In this document: positions 23,331 through 35,044 of the stretch, one piece after another
Layout: each line of letters starts with the position of its first letter
Numbering within the stretch: position 1 is the first letter of the stretch
Source: Neodontobutis hainanensis
Lineage: Eukaryota; Chordata; Actinopteri; Gobiiformes; Odontobutidae
Assembly: GCA_024349245.1 (NCBI GenBank)
Contig: JALDNG010000020.1
Span: 21,555,501 to 21,619,500 of the forward strand
Length of the DNA: 64,000 nucleotides
Direction: 5' to 3'
Translations under genes and position numbers: made by a program
Notes under the pieces: model-generated
Seen by the model: the letters and a program-made list of their open reading frames with translations, nothing else
The model's database searches: none
What the model was told of the DNA's origin: nothing

Positions 23331-23905
23331 ACTCGGTGGCAGTATAGCTCAGTGGGTAGAGCGGCTGTCCTTCGATCGATCCGCAAAACATTATAACATC
23401 CCGCTCTCCCCTAGCCTGGTTCTACCAGACTCTCGTACATTTCATTTGTACAGAGAGTCTGGCCTCGCTCCATTGACAAGCGTTTACTTCCTTGTATGCG
23501 GGAACTCTGTTGAAGTTTAAAACTATTGGATCTGCCCAGAGTCTCAGGATCTGCCATAGCCAATCGCTAACGTGTGGTCGTGACGTCTGTCATGCGCCGC
23601 CGACCGAAACAACAAGTCACTCCCTCTGTTCGCTGATTGGTCCTACAAAAAATTTATTTCTGGAAACCTAAGAATATACAGCGATCCCAGACTAAGTACT
23701 AAAGCGAAATGAAATTGAGCGGAAGTACGTAGGAGGGCGGAGCCAGGCTAGCTCTCCCCCGCATACTGGCGTTGTGTCCTTGGGCAAGACACTTAACCTA
23801 CATAGCCTCCAGTTAAGTTCTGTAACACTGGTAATAGTTTAATGTATGTAAAGCGCTTTGAGTGCCTACTACAGTAGGTGGAAAAGCGCTATATAAAGAT
23901 TATTA
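23331..23905 (+). mobile_element. tRNA-derived SINE, split by a MITE
   Basis: The head 'ggcagtatagctcagtgggt' followed by 'agagcggctgtccttcgatc' resembles a tRNA A-box region. The body resumes at 23,760 with 'gttgtgtccttgggcaagac' and the tail 'aaagcgctttgagtgcctac..aaagcgctatataaag'. The interruption is the element at 23,412-23,750. It is not a functional tRNA gene, because the acceptor and T arms do not pair. Confidence 0.75.
23412..23750. mobile_element. 339-bp MITE with perfect 9-bp target duplication
   Basis: The ends TAGCCTGG and CCAGGCTA are perfect inverted repeats. GCTCTCCCC stands directly on both sides (23,403-23,411 and 23,751-23,759). A strong internal hairpin (CCAGACTCTC..GAGAGTCTGG) lies next to the left end. 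No coding sequence. An 8-9-bp duplication points to hAT, Merlin or MULE-like transposases, but the superfamily is not assigned. Confidence 0.85.
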
Positions 23906-24079
23906 TATTATTATTAACTCACTAATGTGTTTTAATGAATATTCAGACACAGCTGTGACCACGTGTAGGGAGACACTTTTTACAGTTCATTTAGTTCCTC
24001 AGAGACTGTTTGTGTTGGACAGACTAAAGCCACTCTGCTCTAACATGTGGACACATGATATTATAGGCCTACCTAATGG

Positions 24080-24265
24080 CTCATACTGTCATTGTGTCCT
24101 TGGGCAAGACACCTTGCCTCCAGTGACTGTAGAGGTGAGTTTGGTGGTGGTCTCTGTCTGCCCCAGGTGTGAATGTGGGTAAATGGGCTGAATGGAAGCA
24201 TCATGTAAAGTGCTTTGGTGCCCAAGGGTACAAAAAAGCACTATATACATGCACACCATTTACCA
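24080..24265 (+). mobile_element. SINE/LINE tail of the same family as 23,760-23,905
   Basis: It contains 'attgtgtccttgggcaagac', 'ggtgtgaatgtgggtaaatg', 'gtaaagtgctttggtgccca' and 'gcactatatacatgcacacc'. The tRNA-like head is missing. Confidence 0.65.
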
Positions 24266-26161
24266 TTCATTTGGCCATATGGGACAGCAACACACTGACG
24301 GCCATGATAGAATTAGCTCTGCTTGGTTAACTCCTTAGCTTTGATATATAAGTGGCACTGACTAAAATGGTATGTCTCAACATTCCCTTATATAAACAGT
24401 TTAAACAGTAAGCTATAACAAAAATTCTGATGTTGAAAAAAATAAAAAAAAATGAACTAAAAGTGCAGAATGAATACATTTGACACTGCACAGTTCTTAT
24501 TGTGAGTTATTAACTATGTTGCACATACCCCGCTTTGCAACCGTCCCACTCAGATGTTGTCTGTGTCTTATCAGTGTGTTTTGTACTTAAGTCTGAGACA
24601 CAGTGGTGACCTAGAATGATACTATGATACCTTCCAAAAGTACTGTTCTTGTGTGTCTCTGAAGACTCTTTTTTTTTTAATAATTCACAGCCCCCTCTGC
24701 TTACCGCAGTAATTAGCTTGTTGTGCTGAGACACTGCTAATGGTTTCTGTTTCTAGAAAACAGAATGCAGTGTAAACACCTTCCCCTGAGTTAATACCAT
24801 GATTACTGTTTGATTAGCAGCAACTTGAGGATTAATTAATATAGATTGTAAATCATTATTAATAGATTCTAATTGATTTCTTTCCTAGGGTTAATGCATT
24901 TCATCAATACATACAATACATATGGTAAATGATAAATGGTATGCATTTATATAGTGCTTTCATGTGGCCTTCTCAAGATTCAAGAAGCATTGTCTCACAT
25001 AGGCTGCCACACAAAGTGTACATATACTCACTAAACACAGATTTTAAACATAACAAATATGCTGTGTATTTAGGATGTGTTTTTTCACATGTCAGTGTAT
25101 ACACATACAGTATATAATTGAGTTATGATAAAGTTAACTATTATATTAGCAGCTGCTTTTGTTTTTCAGACCGGGGTGGGTCTAAATAAGTCTGACTTCT
25201 TCCCACTTCGTTTCGAGCAATTGAATAATTTATGTTGTGAATGTAAGATGAATTTACTTTGTTGCATAGATCAAATGTTCATTATTGCCTTTGTTTTATG
25301 CCACTATTGCTCAAAATAAATAAATAAAATAAAAAATATTCCTTTAAGTGCAAGACACAGACTCCATAAAGACATCACGGCCCTGCCCTATGGCCCAAGT
25401 TTAGGAGATTCACTGATATAGGCAGGAATGAGGTAAAGGTGAGTTAAAGGTGTTTTACATCGTGTTTCCTATTCACACATATTCACACCTGGGACAGACC
25501 TATACATCTTTTGATTGTCTGTCAGAAGTGCATTTACTATCTTTGCACACAACTCACAAGACTACCCCAGCTGCTTGGGGTCTGAACCTGAAACATCTCT
25601 AGTTAATTGCAGGGCTCACACCTTCTTTTTTTATCATGGCACATATACTTCATTCTTCAGCACATGCATGTCTTTGACCAGTGGAAGGAAGCCGACCTGG
25701 AGAGAACCCACGTGATGTAGACCCATCAAGCCCATACCCTTCTTGCTTTGGGGAGAAAGTACTAACCATTCTGTCACCATGCACCACTTTAAGTGCAGTT
25801 TCATTAAAGATGTGGTCAGCATTATTATAACCCTATTTTCAACCCTTTTTTTCTAAAATGTAAACCAGGACATTTCTGTAATTAGACTTGTGACAGTTAT
25901 ATAATATTGACTGGAAATATGTCAATATTTCTCCAGTCGATATAAACAGTCTCCAGTAAACTTGAGATTGTTTATTTGTTCTGAATCACACACTGTTTTG
26001 TGATTAGACAAATCTGAGAGAAAGGTTTATAATGCTTTAAACTCACATGCAGGTTTAAATCTTATTGCTATCTTAAGGGTAAAAATTAAGTTTTATATTT
26101 CAATAACCTATAATTAATGATTTAAATCTATATTAATATTATTGGGGCCATCCTATTATTA
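24266..26161. other. Intergenic sequence with weak SINE-like words
   Basis: Near 24,935-25,010 'atgcatttatatagtgcttt' resembles the inverse of a retroposon tail, and 25,440-25,620 has related words ('tattcacacctgggac'). No exon was recognised. An AATAAA-type cluster lies at about 25,316-25,330, without an assignable gene. Confidence 0.35.
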
Positions 26162-26188
26162 GACTCACCTAAAGGATTATTAGGAACA

Positions 26189-26260
<72 letters not shown>

Positions 26261-27128
26261 TGTGTTTGACCCCCTTTCACCTTCAAAACCAAAAGATCAA
26301 AAAGAGATCTGGTGACTGTGGGGGCCATTTTAGTTCAGTGAACTCATTGTCAAGTTCAAGAAACCAATTTCAAATCAAGAAAACCTCCCCCACACCATTA
26401 CACCACCACCACCAGCCTGCACAGTGGTAACAAGGCATGATGGATCCGTGTTCTCATTCTGTTTACGGCAAATTCTGACTCTACCATCTGAATGTCTCAA
26501 CAGAAATTGAGACTCATCAGACCAGGCAACAATTTTCCAGTCTTCAACTGTCCAATTTTGGTGAGCTTGTGCAAATTGTAGCCTCTTTGTCCTATTTGTA
26601 GTGGAGATGAGTGGTGCCCTGTGGGGTCTTCTGCTGTTGTAGCCCATCCGCCTCAAGGTTGTGCGTGTTGTAGCTTCACAAATGCTTTGCTGCAAACCTC
26701 GGTTGTAACGAGTGGTTATTTCAGTCAAAGTTGCTCTTCGATCAGATTTAATCAGTCGGCCCATTCTCCTCTGACCTCTAGCATCAACAAGGCATTTTCG
26801 CACACAGGACTGCTGCATACTGGATGTTTTTTCCCTTTTCACACCATTCTTTGTAAACCCTAGATATGGTTGTGCGTGAAAATCCCAGTAACTGAGCAGG
26901 TTGAGAAATACTCAGACCGGCCCGTCTGGCACCAACAACCATACCACCCTCAAAATTGCCTAAATCCCCTTTCTTTCCCGTTCTGACATTCAGTTTGGAG
27001 TTCAGGAGATTGTCTGGACCAGGACCACACCCCTAAATGCACTGAAGCAACTGCATGTGATTGGTTAATTAGATTCTTGTATTAATGATAAATTGAACTA
27101 GTGTTCCTAATAATCCTTTAGGTGAGTG
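26162..27128 (-). mobile_element. Tc1-like transposon, C-terminal half missing
   Basis: Ends GACTCACCTAAAGGATTATT and its inverse AATAATCCTTTAGGTGAGTG are both flanked by TA (26,160-26,161 and 27,129-27,130). A long AT run (about 26,191-26,260) and a deletion replace the second half of the transposase. The same family at 50,560-51,209 has kept the complementary half. Confidence 0.9.
26375..26842 (-). pseudogene. Tc1-like transposase, N-terminal half
   Basis: The minus-strand frame reads CVRKCLVDARGQRRMGRLI, RATLTEITTRYNRG and TTRTTLRRMGYNSRRPHRAP (second helix-turn-helix), then VAWSDESQFLL with the first catalytic Asp, and GGGVMVWGRFS. The frame ends there: the second Asp and the Glu are absent, so no catalysis is possible. 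The N-terminal DNA-binding part looks intact, apart from a start codon that is not certain. Confidence 0.85.
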
Positions 27129-27168
27129 TATATTTCACATTGTATTTGTCTGTGTGTTGTTCCTGTAG

Positions 27169-27234
27169 GAGGTGATCCAGACAAACCTGACCAGTGCTGC
27201 TGAAGACTGGACTCCTGCCACTTCTGTCTTCTGA
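27169..27234 (+). CDS. Weak candidate terminal exon
   Basis: A good polypyrimidine tract and acceptor (gttgttcctgtag) precede 21 open codons, EVIQTNLTSAAEDWTPATSV then F and TGA. It lies 40 bp beyond the end of the Tc1 element. No upstream exon or protein family was recognised, so chance is quite possible. Confidence 0.25.
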   Translation, partial: EVIQTNLTSAAEDWTPATSVF

Positions 27235-27961
27235 CTTTTTACACCAGACAATAACAAGCACTTATTCATGTGCATTACTCAAATGATATTCCAATGAACT
27301 ATGCACAAAACATATTTTTACACCATACTTTTTACATGTGTAGTCAGTATTTGCACTCAATTAAAAATTAGCAGTGCATGGCCTTGGTGCACTTAATTTT
27401 TACTCATGACATCCTGTTGTTCTCATTTAAGGCCATTTTAAAACACTCTCAGCAGAAGTTAAAGGCACAAGGTTAGGTTGTGTTAATAAATGGTACAAAC
27501 ATCAGAAATAGATAAAGATTTGAAAAAACTAATTTAATGTGTTTAATACCTGGTTGATACTACCTTCAGCAGGTAATTAGTGAGAGTAAGTTTTTATAAA
27601 ATCAGAATAATGTTAAATTATGTAAAAAATTCTAGTTTATAAAGAGTGCAGAGGCATTATGAACAGTAAATATTAGTACTTGTAGAAGATAATGTAGTTT
27701 GGCTGTTTCTATTAAGTGTCTAGTTCTGAAGATGAAGTATAAAACACAGACATGATCTTTATTTTCAGGGAGCTGAGGTTGAAGCTGGTCCAGGTTCTTC
27801 TTTGTCACAGTCACAGGTTTGACATGTGGCTAATCATGAAATGGCTCTCTCCACTTGCCACGGCGTAAAACAGCAGCCAAACCAAGAAAAACACCTATCT
27901 GTGGTCTATGGACTGTAAATATTTACTGTAGACATCCCGTTATCCCCACACCCTGTCCCAG

Positions 27962-28149
27962 CAGAGGACAGTGGGCTGTGAGCAGCCAGTGGCTGGCCCT
28001 ACAGCTCGTGTGTACCCACCATTGTGCCGGTGTCTTTAGTGCACATCTGATCTGTGGTCAGCTGGAGTCCTCATGCAGCAGCCTACAAGACTGGTTAAAA
28101 GTGATGCCCACATTAAAAGCTCTGTGCTACATGAAGGATCAAGCCAAAG
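27962..28149 (+). CDS. Weak candidate internal exon
   Basis: Bounded by 'ccctgtcccag' on the left and AAAG|GTAAAAG on the right, one frame is open throughout: GQWAVSSQWLALQLV, CGQLESSCSSLQDWLKVM, LKALCYMKDQAK. The amphipathic Leu/Trp-rich pattern looks protein-like, but no family is recognised and no partner exon was found. Confidence 0.3.
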
Positions 28150-28884
28150 GTAAAAGCTCTCGCTGCAGTTTGAGGTCTGTGTGTGTGGTCTGAGCACTTC
28201 AGTCTCTTTCATGTGGACGAGTGAGAAGTAGCTTCAGTATGTCAAAACGGAAAAGCAGGTCAGAAATAAAGCTCATAAACATAATAAATAAACCACATAT
28301 TGAACAATGGTCTCTAGATTAAACATGTGCAGGTCTTTCTTCTTTTTGCAGTAGTTCTTTGCTCCATCTATTGTTCTAATGATGAGTAAACCTGGTTCAG
28401 ACTGTGATCACGCTGTTGACGCACAGTCATGATAATTATAGATCTTCCACTGGTCTTAACTATCGATATTTTATACAAAGACCTGTAGCCGGTTGAGGGG
28501 TTTGTCTCAAAACAAAAGCGGATCAATGTGATGGGGTTTCAGGGCGAGCATAGGCATACAAATGAGTAAGGGTGGGTTTTATAAACAACTGCAGTAAGTA
28601 ACCAGACTTTGAGACTATACACGTGTGACTAAATACACGTATGCTTCTTAATTTAAACACTAACGCTCATTCAGGTGACACTAAAAGAAATAGACATTTA
28701 AAGTGAATCTGAGAGTTGTCTGTGTTCGTGTCCAGAGCCCACTGTCTATTATATAAACCAGTTCATGTGTAAAGGTAAATGACAGTTTTGTCTAAATGCT
28801 GCACGTTTGCTGTAGGCTTCTGGGTTTACTGCTGTTATCTGGTTAAATATGACCATTTTATTATTAATATTACATAAAATAGTA
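28150..28884. other. Unassigned sequence
   Basis: No feature was recognised. Confidence 0.35.
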
Positions 28885-29105
28885 CATTTACATTTATTCA
28901 TTTAGCAGATGCTTTTATCCAAAGCGACTTACATGAAGCTTCCAATCACCAGTGTTACAGCTGGAACACCACTGGAGGCAAGGTAAGTGTCTTGCCCAAG
29001 GACACAATGACAGTATGAACAGTGGGGAGAGCGGGAATCGAACTGCCAACCTTCCAGTTGAAGGACGACGATTGATTGCAATTGCTGGGTATCCAAGATG
29101 TTCCA
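28885..29105 (-). mobile_element. SINE/LINE-tail fragment (minus orientation)
   Basis: The words 'tttagcagatgcttttatcc', 'aaagcgacttac', 'gtgtcttgcccaaggacaca' and 'gggaatcgaactgccaac' are typical of a dispersed fish retroposon read backwards. The last word is the inverse of a tRNA-like B box. 'cttgcccaaggacac' is the inverse of the word at 23,764 and 24,093. Confidence 0.6.
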
Positions 29106-29900
29106 TTTTAATTTCTTTTACTGTGTATTTTACATTGAATTTAGACTTTTGAAATCGAGGGATCAAAAAAATATGTGTTCAAATTTTTACACAGTGATTT
29201 TTTTTATATTGAATTTTGAAACTTGAATACTATATTGAAATTTACAAACTTAAACTTCAGTAACTAAAATTTATTTAGTTAGAGTTAGAAATTTCCAGGC
29301 ATTTGAATTTCAAAGTCTGATGAAACAGTAAATCTTCCACTTGGGACCTTTCCTGTTTTTCATTTGCCTATTTTTCTTTTGCCTTAAGTGTCTATTAACT
29401 AAGCCACTCACTTTGAGGGATATGAACTCATCTCACAGACCATTCTACTTTAGAACTCCCTTGGTTGAAAGACAAAACACTTGCTCTGTTTATGTTTGTC
29501 TTTTTAGGACTGTTTCTAGGTGTATTTAGCACTGTTTTAAATGGTGGCCTTTACTTCCTTGTTGACATTAGTGTGTTTGATGGAAGACCCAATATCTGCT
29601 TAACCTTTTCATCTATTAAAATCCTTGATAAAATCCTAGATGTTCTCTTAAGATCTTGTTTTTGCACATTTGATTCCTATTACACTATGCTGTTAATAAC
29701 CTGCATAAAAAGAATCGCACCCATAAAAATGTTTGAAAATAATAATACATAACAGATACTTATATTAGATTATTATTACAGAGAAGGAAAATGATAAGAG
29801 ACAATGTCTATTTTTAGTTACATTTGTCTGAACCAGAAACTAATACAAATATAATATTTCCTTTTTATGTGAATTTAAACTCCTTACAGTTTAAATGGAC
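29106..29900. other. Unassigned AT-rich sequence
   Basis: Short open frames (for example 29,465-29,752) have no recognised motif or flanking splice signals. This is the target region of the Rex3 insertion. Confidence 0.35.
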
Positions 29901-30033
29901 TAAATGTAATAGCCCCTCCTTGAACCGATACCTTATCGTGGTGGAGGGGTTTGAGTGCCCGGATGATCCTAGGAGCTATGTTGTCGGGGGCTATATGCCC
30001 CTGGTAGGGTCTCCCAAGGCAAACAGGTCCTAG

Positions 30034-31909
30034 GTGACGGGTCAGACAAAGTGCGGTTCAGAACCCTTTATGGACAGTTTAAAATCAAGGACCGTTACGT
30101 CGCCCGGTATGGCGCAACCGGGGCCCCACCCTGGAGCCAGGCCCGGGGTTGGGGCTCATATGCGAGCGCCTGGTGGTCAGGTCTTTCCCCATGGGGCCCG
30201 GCCGGGCTCAGCCCGAAAGAACGACGTGGGACCGACCTCCCGTGGGGCCACCACCTGCAGGAGGAACCGTAAGGGGCCGGTGCAATGTGGATTGGGTGGC
30301 AGTCGAAGGCGGGAGCCTCGACGACCCAATCCCCGGACACAGAATCTGGCTCTAGGGACATGGAATGTCACCTCGCTGGCGGGTAAGGAGCCTGAGCTTG
30401 TGTGGGAGGTTGAGAGATACCGACTAGAGATAGTCGGGCTCACCTCCACGCACAGCTTGGGCTCTGGAACCCAAATCCTCGAGAGAGCCTGGACTCTCCA
30501 CTACTCTGTAGTTGCCTGCGGTGAGAGGCGGCGGGCCGGTGTGGGTTTGCTCATTGCCCCCCGGCTCAGCCGCCATGTGTTGGAGTTCACCCCGGTGAAC
30601 GAGAAGGTCGCTTCCCTGCATCTTCGGGTCGGGGATAGGTCTCTCAATGTTGTTTGTGTTTACGGGCCAAATGGCAGTGCAGAGTACCCGGCCTTCTTGG
30701 AGTCTCTGGGAGGGGTGCTGGAGGGTGCTTCGACCGGGGACTTCGTCGTTCTACTGGGGGACTTCAACGCTCACGAGGGCAGCGACAGTGACACCTGGAG
30801 GGGCGTGATTGGGAGGAACGGCCCCCCTGATCTGAACCCGAGTGGTGTTCTGTTATTGGACTTCTGGGCTAGCAACAGTTTGTCCATAACAAACACCATG
30901 TTCAAGCATAAGGGTGTCCATCAGTGCACGTGGCACCAGGACACCCTAGGTCGGAGGTCGATGATCGACTTTGTAGTTGTTTCATCTGACCTCCGGCCGT
31001 ATGTCTTGGACACTCGGGTGAAGAGAGGGGCGGAGCTGTCAACTGATCACCACCTGGTGGTGAGTTGGATCCGATGGCGGGTGAGAAAGCTGGACAGACT
31101 TGGCAGACCCAAACGTACTGTGAGGGTCTGTTGGGAATGTTTGGCCGAGTCCCCTGTCAGAGAGATCTTCAACTCCCACCTCCGCCAGAGCTTCGACCAG
31201 ATTCCGAGGGAGACTGGAGACATTGAGTCCGAGTGGACCATGTTCTCCACCGCCATTGTCGACGCAGCCACTCGAAGCTGTGGCTGCAAAGTCTCCGGTG
31301 CCTGTCGTGGCGGCAATCCCCGAACCCGGTGGTGGACACCGGAAGTAAGGGATGCTGTCAAGCTGAAGAAGGAGACCTATTGAGCCTGGTTGGCTTGTGG
31401 GACTCCTGAGGCAGCGGATAGGTACACAGCCCGGGTGGTTGTGGAGGCAAAAACTTGGGTCTGGGAGGAGTTCGGTGAGGCCATGGAAAAAGACTACCGG
31501 TCGGCCTCGAAGAAATTCTGGCAAACCGTCCGGCGCCTCAGGAGGGGGAAGCAGTGCCCTGCCAACACTGTTTACAGTGGAGGTGGGAATCTGCTGACCT
31601 CACCTGGGGATATTGTTGGACGGTGGAAGGAATACTTCGAGGATCTCCTCAACCCCACCGACACGTCTTCCACTGAGGAAGGAGAGGCCGAGGGCTCAGA
31701 GGTGGACTCGTCCGTCACTCAGGCTGAAGTCACTGAGGTAGTTGGGAAGCTCCTCGGTGGCAAGGCACCGGGGGTGGATGAGATACGCTCTGAGTACCTC
31801 AAGTCTCTGGATGTTATAGGGCTGTCTTGGCTGACACGCCTCTGCAACATCGCGTGGCGTTTGGGGACAGTACCTCTGGACTGGCAGACCGGGGTGGTGG
31901 TCCCTCTTT
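30034..31909 (+). pseudogene. Rex3 ORF, endonuclease and N-terminal RT part
   Basis: An APE-type endonuclease comes first: LALGTWNVTSL, then VVLLGDFNAHEGSDSD with the Asp-Asn pair, RSMIDFVVVSSDLRP, and STDHHLVVSWIR with the catalytic Asp-His. It is followed after an in-frame TGA (31,381, expected Arg CGA, a likely CpG change) by the N-terminal RT region: FWQTVRRLRRGKQCP, LLGGKAPGVDEIRSEYL, RLGTVPLDWQTGVVVPLL. The frame then runs into the insert. In RTE elements the endonuclease nicks the target and the RT copies the RNA there. Confidence 0.9.
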
Positions 31910-33721
31910 TGTAGTGAATATGGTCTTATTAATAATTAATATGAATATTAATTATGAAAATTAATAATTAATATTTTGTTTATCAAAATATTTATTTCTT
32001 TCGGGGCACCACTCTAGTTTTAGACAGATCTAGAGAAACTGTTTAGTCTAGTCTCATTAATCTAAAGGAAGTAAATTCTTCTTGTTTTCGAACATTTCTT
32101 GATATAAACAGGGAAACATTAATGTCTTTATGGGATTTTATTAAAGATTATACAATGGTGAATAATATGACGGGAACATGGTAAAGCATTAAAACACAAT
32201 AAGGGTTGAACACAATGGGAATACACAGGGATAAACAGTTGCATGGAGGATATGATGAAACCAGGAATGTTTTGTACAGTTTAATCTAGATTGGGGAAAT
32301 TTAAAGGGACTTTTAACGGGAAAAGGAGATGGAGGCTTCGGGGCTAGAGTTTGGACTTTGTAATGCCGCCAAGGCAGTTGTGTCACGTGCGGACTTACTC
32401 TGTAGTCAGCGGGTGCTGGCCCGGTTCGGTGTGGTCGATATCAGTGGTCCGAGACGAAGGCCCTGAATGTTCTCCAGAAAGTTCGTCACTTACTGATGAA
32501 GCGCCCACACGCCAGGGGTGCCGCCACGTGCAGATCTCTTCCAGGGGTGGGGTCGCCGTGCACACAGGGGAAGAGAACAAAAGCGTACAGTTGCTGTCCA
32601 AACTAACACGGCCTCTCCTCGGTTGTACCGTGTAAAAGTTGAGGTTTGTGTAGGTTATGTCACGGTCCATGAAAGAGTTCTCAGCTGTTGCTTTGCTGGT
32701 TAAAACTTGCTTCTGCGCGCTCTTTTGGGGAAGAGCAGACGCTTTAGCAGGCACGGTCTTTAGAACTAAGGAAAGTTAACTCGCTTCCACGAGGCCCAGG
32801 GTTGCGGCGGCGGCGAGGCAGTCCTACTGGACCGTCCGCCAGAAGGCCGCAGGCTCACCGCGAAGGGTGAAGCGTGCTGAAGAAGCTGAAGAGAGAGAAG
32901 GCAGAAGGGAGAAGGGATGATTCTCTGGCAGCGTGCCAGTTTTGTCACCTTTGGAAAAGGGGCGTGTCTTACGAAGAAGGGTGTTGCCTTGGCAAGTTTG
33001 ACTAAAGTTTAAGTGTTTAAACTAAGTTTTAAAACATTCCTTGCTTCGCAATTTCTTTTGGTTTTTCATAAACACGCAAAACACTTGTACTGCAAAGTTA
33101 TACAGAGGCATTTGTCAGGACATGATGGAAACAATTGTTACATTTCCTTAAAACAGAACACAACCTGCAAACAAAACTAGGATGAGGAGTTCTCGCCACG
33201 ACTCCGCGCCCTGGAAAAGAACAGTATAACAACAGCACATTAATACAATAATTCTTTTATTAAAATAACAAAATATCCTTTGGGGAGAAGTCAATACTTC
33301 TCTGTCCGGTCAAACACAAGGGGGTAGTGTCTGACCATCAGAAGTTCAGGGTTCTGGTGTGATCAAACGCATTCCTACGTCCTTCTTGAGTGCTAAAGAA
33401 AGTTCTGGGTAAAGCTGAATCAACACCCTTTATCTTTAGGATTTACAGTCCTTGGACATGGTGCCAGGATGTGGTGCTGGTCCTGAGTCACCTTTGACCT
33501 GGGATGCGTCCCTGGCCAGGTTTTGTCCTGGTCATGTCAACAACGCAGAATAGTTAATCACGGTTTACTGAAGGTTCCTGAGTCCTTAGTAAAACAGTTT
33601 GGAGGTCTGTAAATGATAAAAGACAGATGTTATAATCCGTGTGGAGTTTTGTGCAAACTCTTGTTTGCTGGGGCCTCTCTGGAAGTGATAAGTGTGGAAT
33701 TATGGAGACTGATCTGCTACA
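31910..33721. mobile_element. Probable solo LTR (~1.8 kb) inside Rex3
   Basis: The insert begins TGTAGTGAAT and ends ATCTGCTACA, that is TG..CA with inverted TGTAG/CTACA ends. CTTT is present on both sides (31,906-31,909 and 33,722-33,725), and removing the insert plus one CTTT restores the Rex3 sequence seen elsewhere. No coding frame for gag or pol is seen. The 1.8 kb length is long for a solo LTR, so a small non-autonomous LTR element or another transposon type is possible. AATAAA words occur on the minus strand near 32,140 and 33,260. Confidence 0.6.
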
Positions 33722-33745
33722 CTTTTTAAGAAGGGGGACCGGAGG

Positions 33746-35044
33746 GTGTGTTCCAACTACAGATGGATCACACTCCTCAGCCTCCCCGGGAAAGTCTATG
33801 CCAGGGTACTGGAGAGGAGAATGCGGCTGATAGTCAAACCTCGGATCCAGGAGGAACAATGCGGTTTTCGTCCCGGTCGTGGAACACTGGACCAGCTCTA
33901 TACCCTCTCCAGGGTGCTGGAGGGTTTATGGGAGTTTGCCCAACCAATCCACATGTGCTTTGTGGATCTGGAGAAGGCATTCGACTGTGTCCCTCGTGTT
34001 GCCTTGTGGGGGGTGCTCTGGGAGTATGGGGTCCGGGGCCCTTTGCTAAGGGCTGTCCGGTCCCTGTACGACCAGAGCAGGAGCTTGGTTCGCATTGCCG
34101 GCAGTAAGTCAGACCTGTTCCCGGTGAATGTTGGACTCCGGCAGGGCTGCCCTTTGTCACCGGTCCTGTTCATTATCTTTATGGACAGGATTTCTAGGCG
34201 CAGCCAGGGGCCGGAGGGAGTCTGGTTTAGGGACCACAGGATTTCATCTCTGCTTTTTGCAGATGATGTTATCCTGTTGGCTCCATCAAGCCAGGACCTT
34301 CAGTGTGCACTGGGGCGGTTTGCAGCCGAGTGTGAAGCGGCTGGGATGAGGATCAGCACCTCCAAGTTTGAGACCATGGTTCTCAGTGGGAAAAGGGTGG
34401 CTTGTCCCCTCCAGGTTGGTGGAGAGCTCCTGCCTCAAGTGGAGGAGTTCAAGTATCTTGGGGTCTTGTTCACGAGTGAGGGAAGGAAGGAGCGTGAGAT
34501 TGACAGACGGATCGGTGCAGCTTCTGCAGTAATGCGGTCGATGTACCGGTCTGTTGTGGTGAAGAAGGAGCTGAGCTGTAAGGCAAAGCTCTCGATTTAC
34601 CAGTCGATCCCACGCTCCTACTTCACCTATGGTCATGAGCTTTGGGTCATGACCGAAAGAACAAGATCCCGGATACAAGCGGCCGAAATGAGCTTTCTCC
34701 GCAGAGTGGCGGGGCGCTCCCTTAGAGATAGGGTGAGGAGCTCGGTCACTCGGGAGGAGCTCAAAGTAGAGCCGCTGCTCCTTCACATCGAGAGGAGCCA
34801 GCTGAGGTGGCTCGGGCATCTGTTTCGGATGCCTCTCGGACGCCTTCCTAGGGAGGTGTTCCGGGCATGTCCCACCGGGAGGAGACCTCGGGGAAGACCT
34901 AGGACACGCTGGAGGGACTATTTCTCTCGGCTGGCCTGGGAACGCCTCGGTATCCCCCCGGAAGAGCTAGAGGAAGTGTCTGGGGAGAGGGAAGTCTGGG
35001 CTTCTCTGCTTAGACTGCTGCCCCCGCGACCCGGCCCTGGATAA
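33746..35044 (+). pseudogene. Rex3 ORF, reverse transcriptase C-terminal part
   Basis: 432 open codons. Motifs in order: PGKVYARVLERRMRLIV, GFRPGRGTLDQLYTLSRVLE, FVDLEKAFDCVPR (first catalytic Asp), GLRQGCPLSPVLFIIFMDR, SSLLFADDVILLAPSS (catalytic Asp pair), VEEFKYLGVLFTSEG, TYGHELWVMTERTRSRIQAA, and RPRTRWRDYFSRLAWERLG at the C terminus. It is intact from the insert onwards, but cut off from its own endonuclease and N-terminal RT part. Confidence 0.9.

Noticed and set aside
23331..23380. tRNA-like sequence as a possible tRNA gene
   Set aside because: Only the A-box side is tRNA-like; the acceptor stem and T arm do not pair, and the sequence continues into a SINE body.
30095..31524. Long minus-strand open frames across the Rex3 region
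   Set aside because: They are antisense shadows of the GC-rich Rex3 ORF; the sense frame has all endonuclease and RT motifs.
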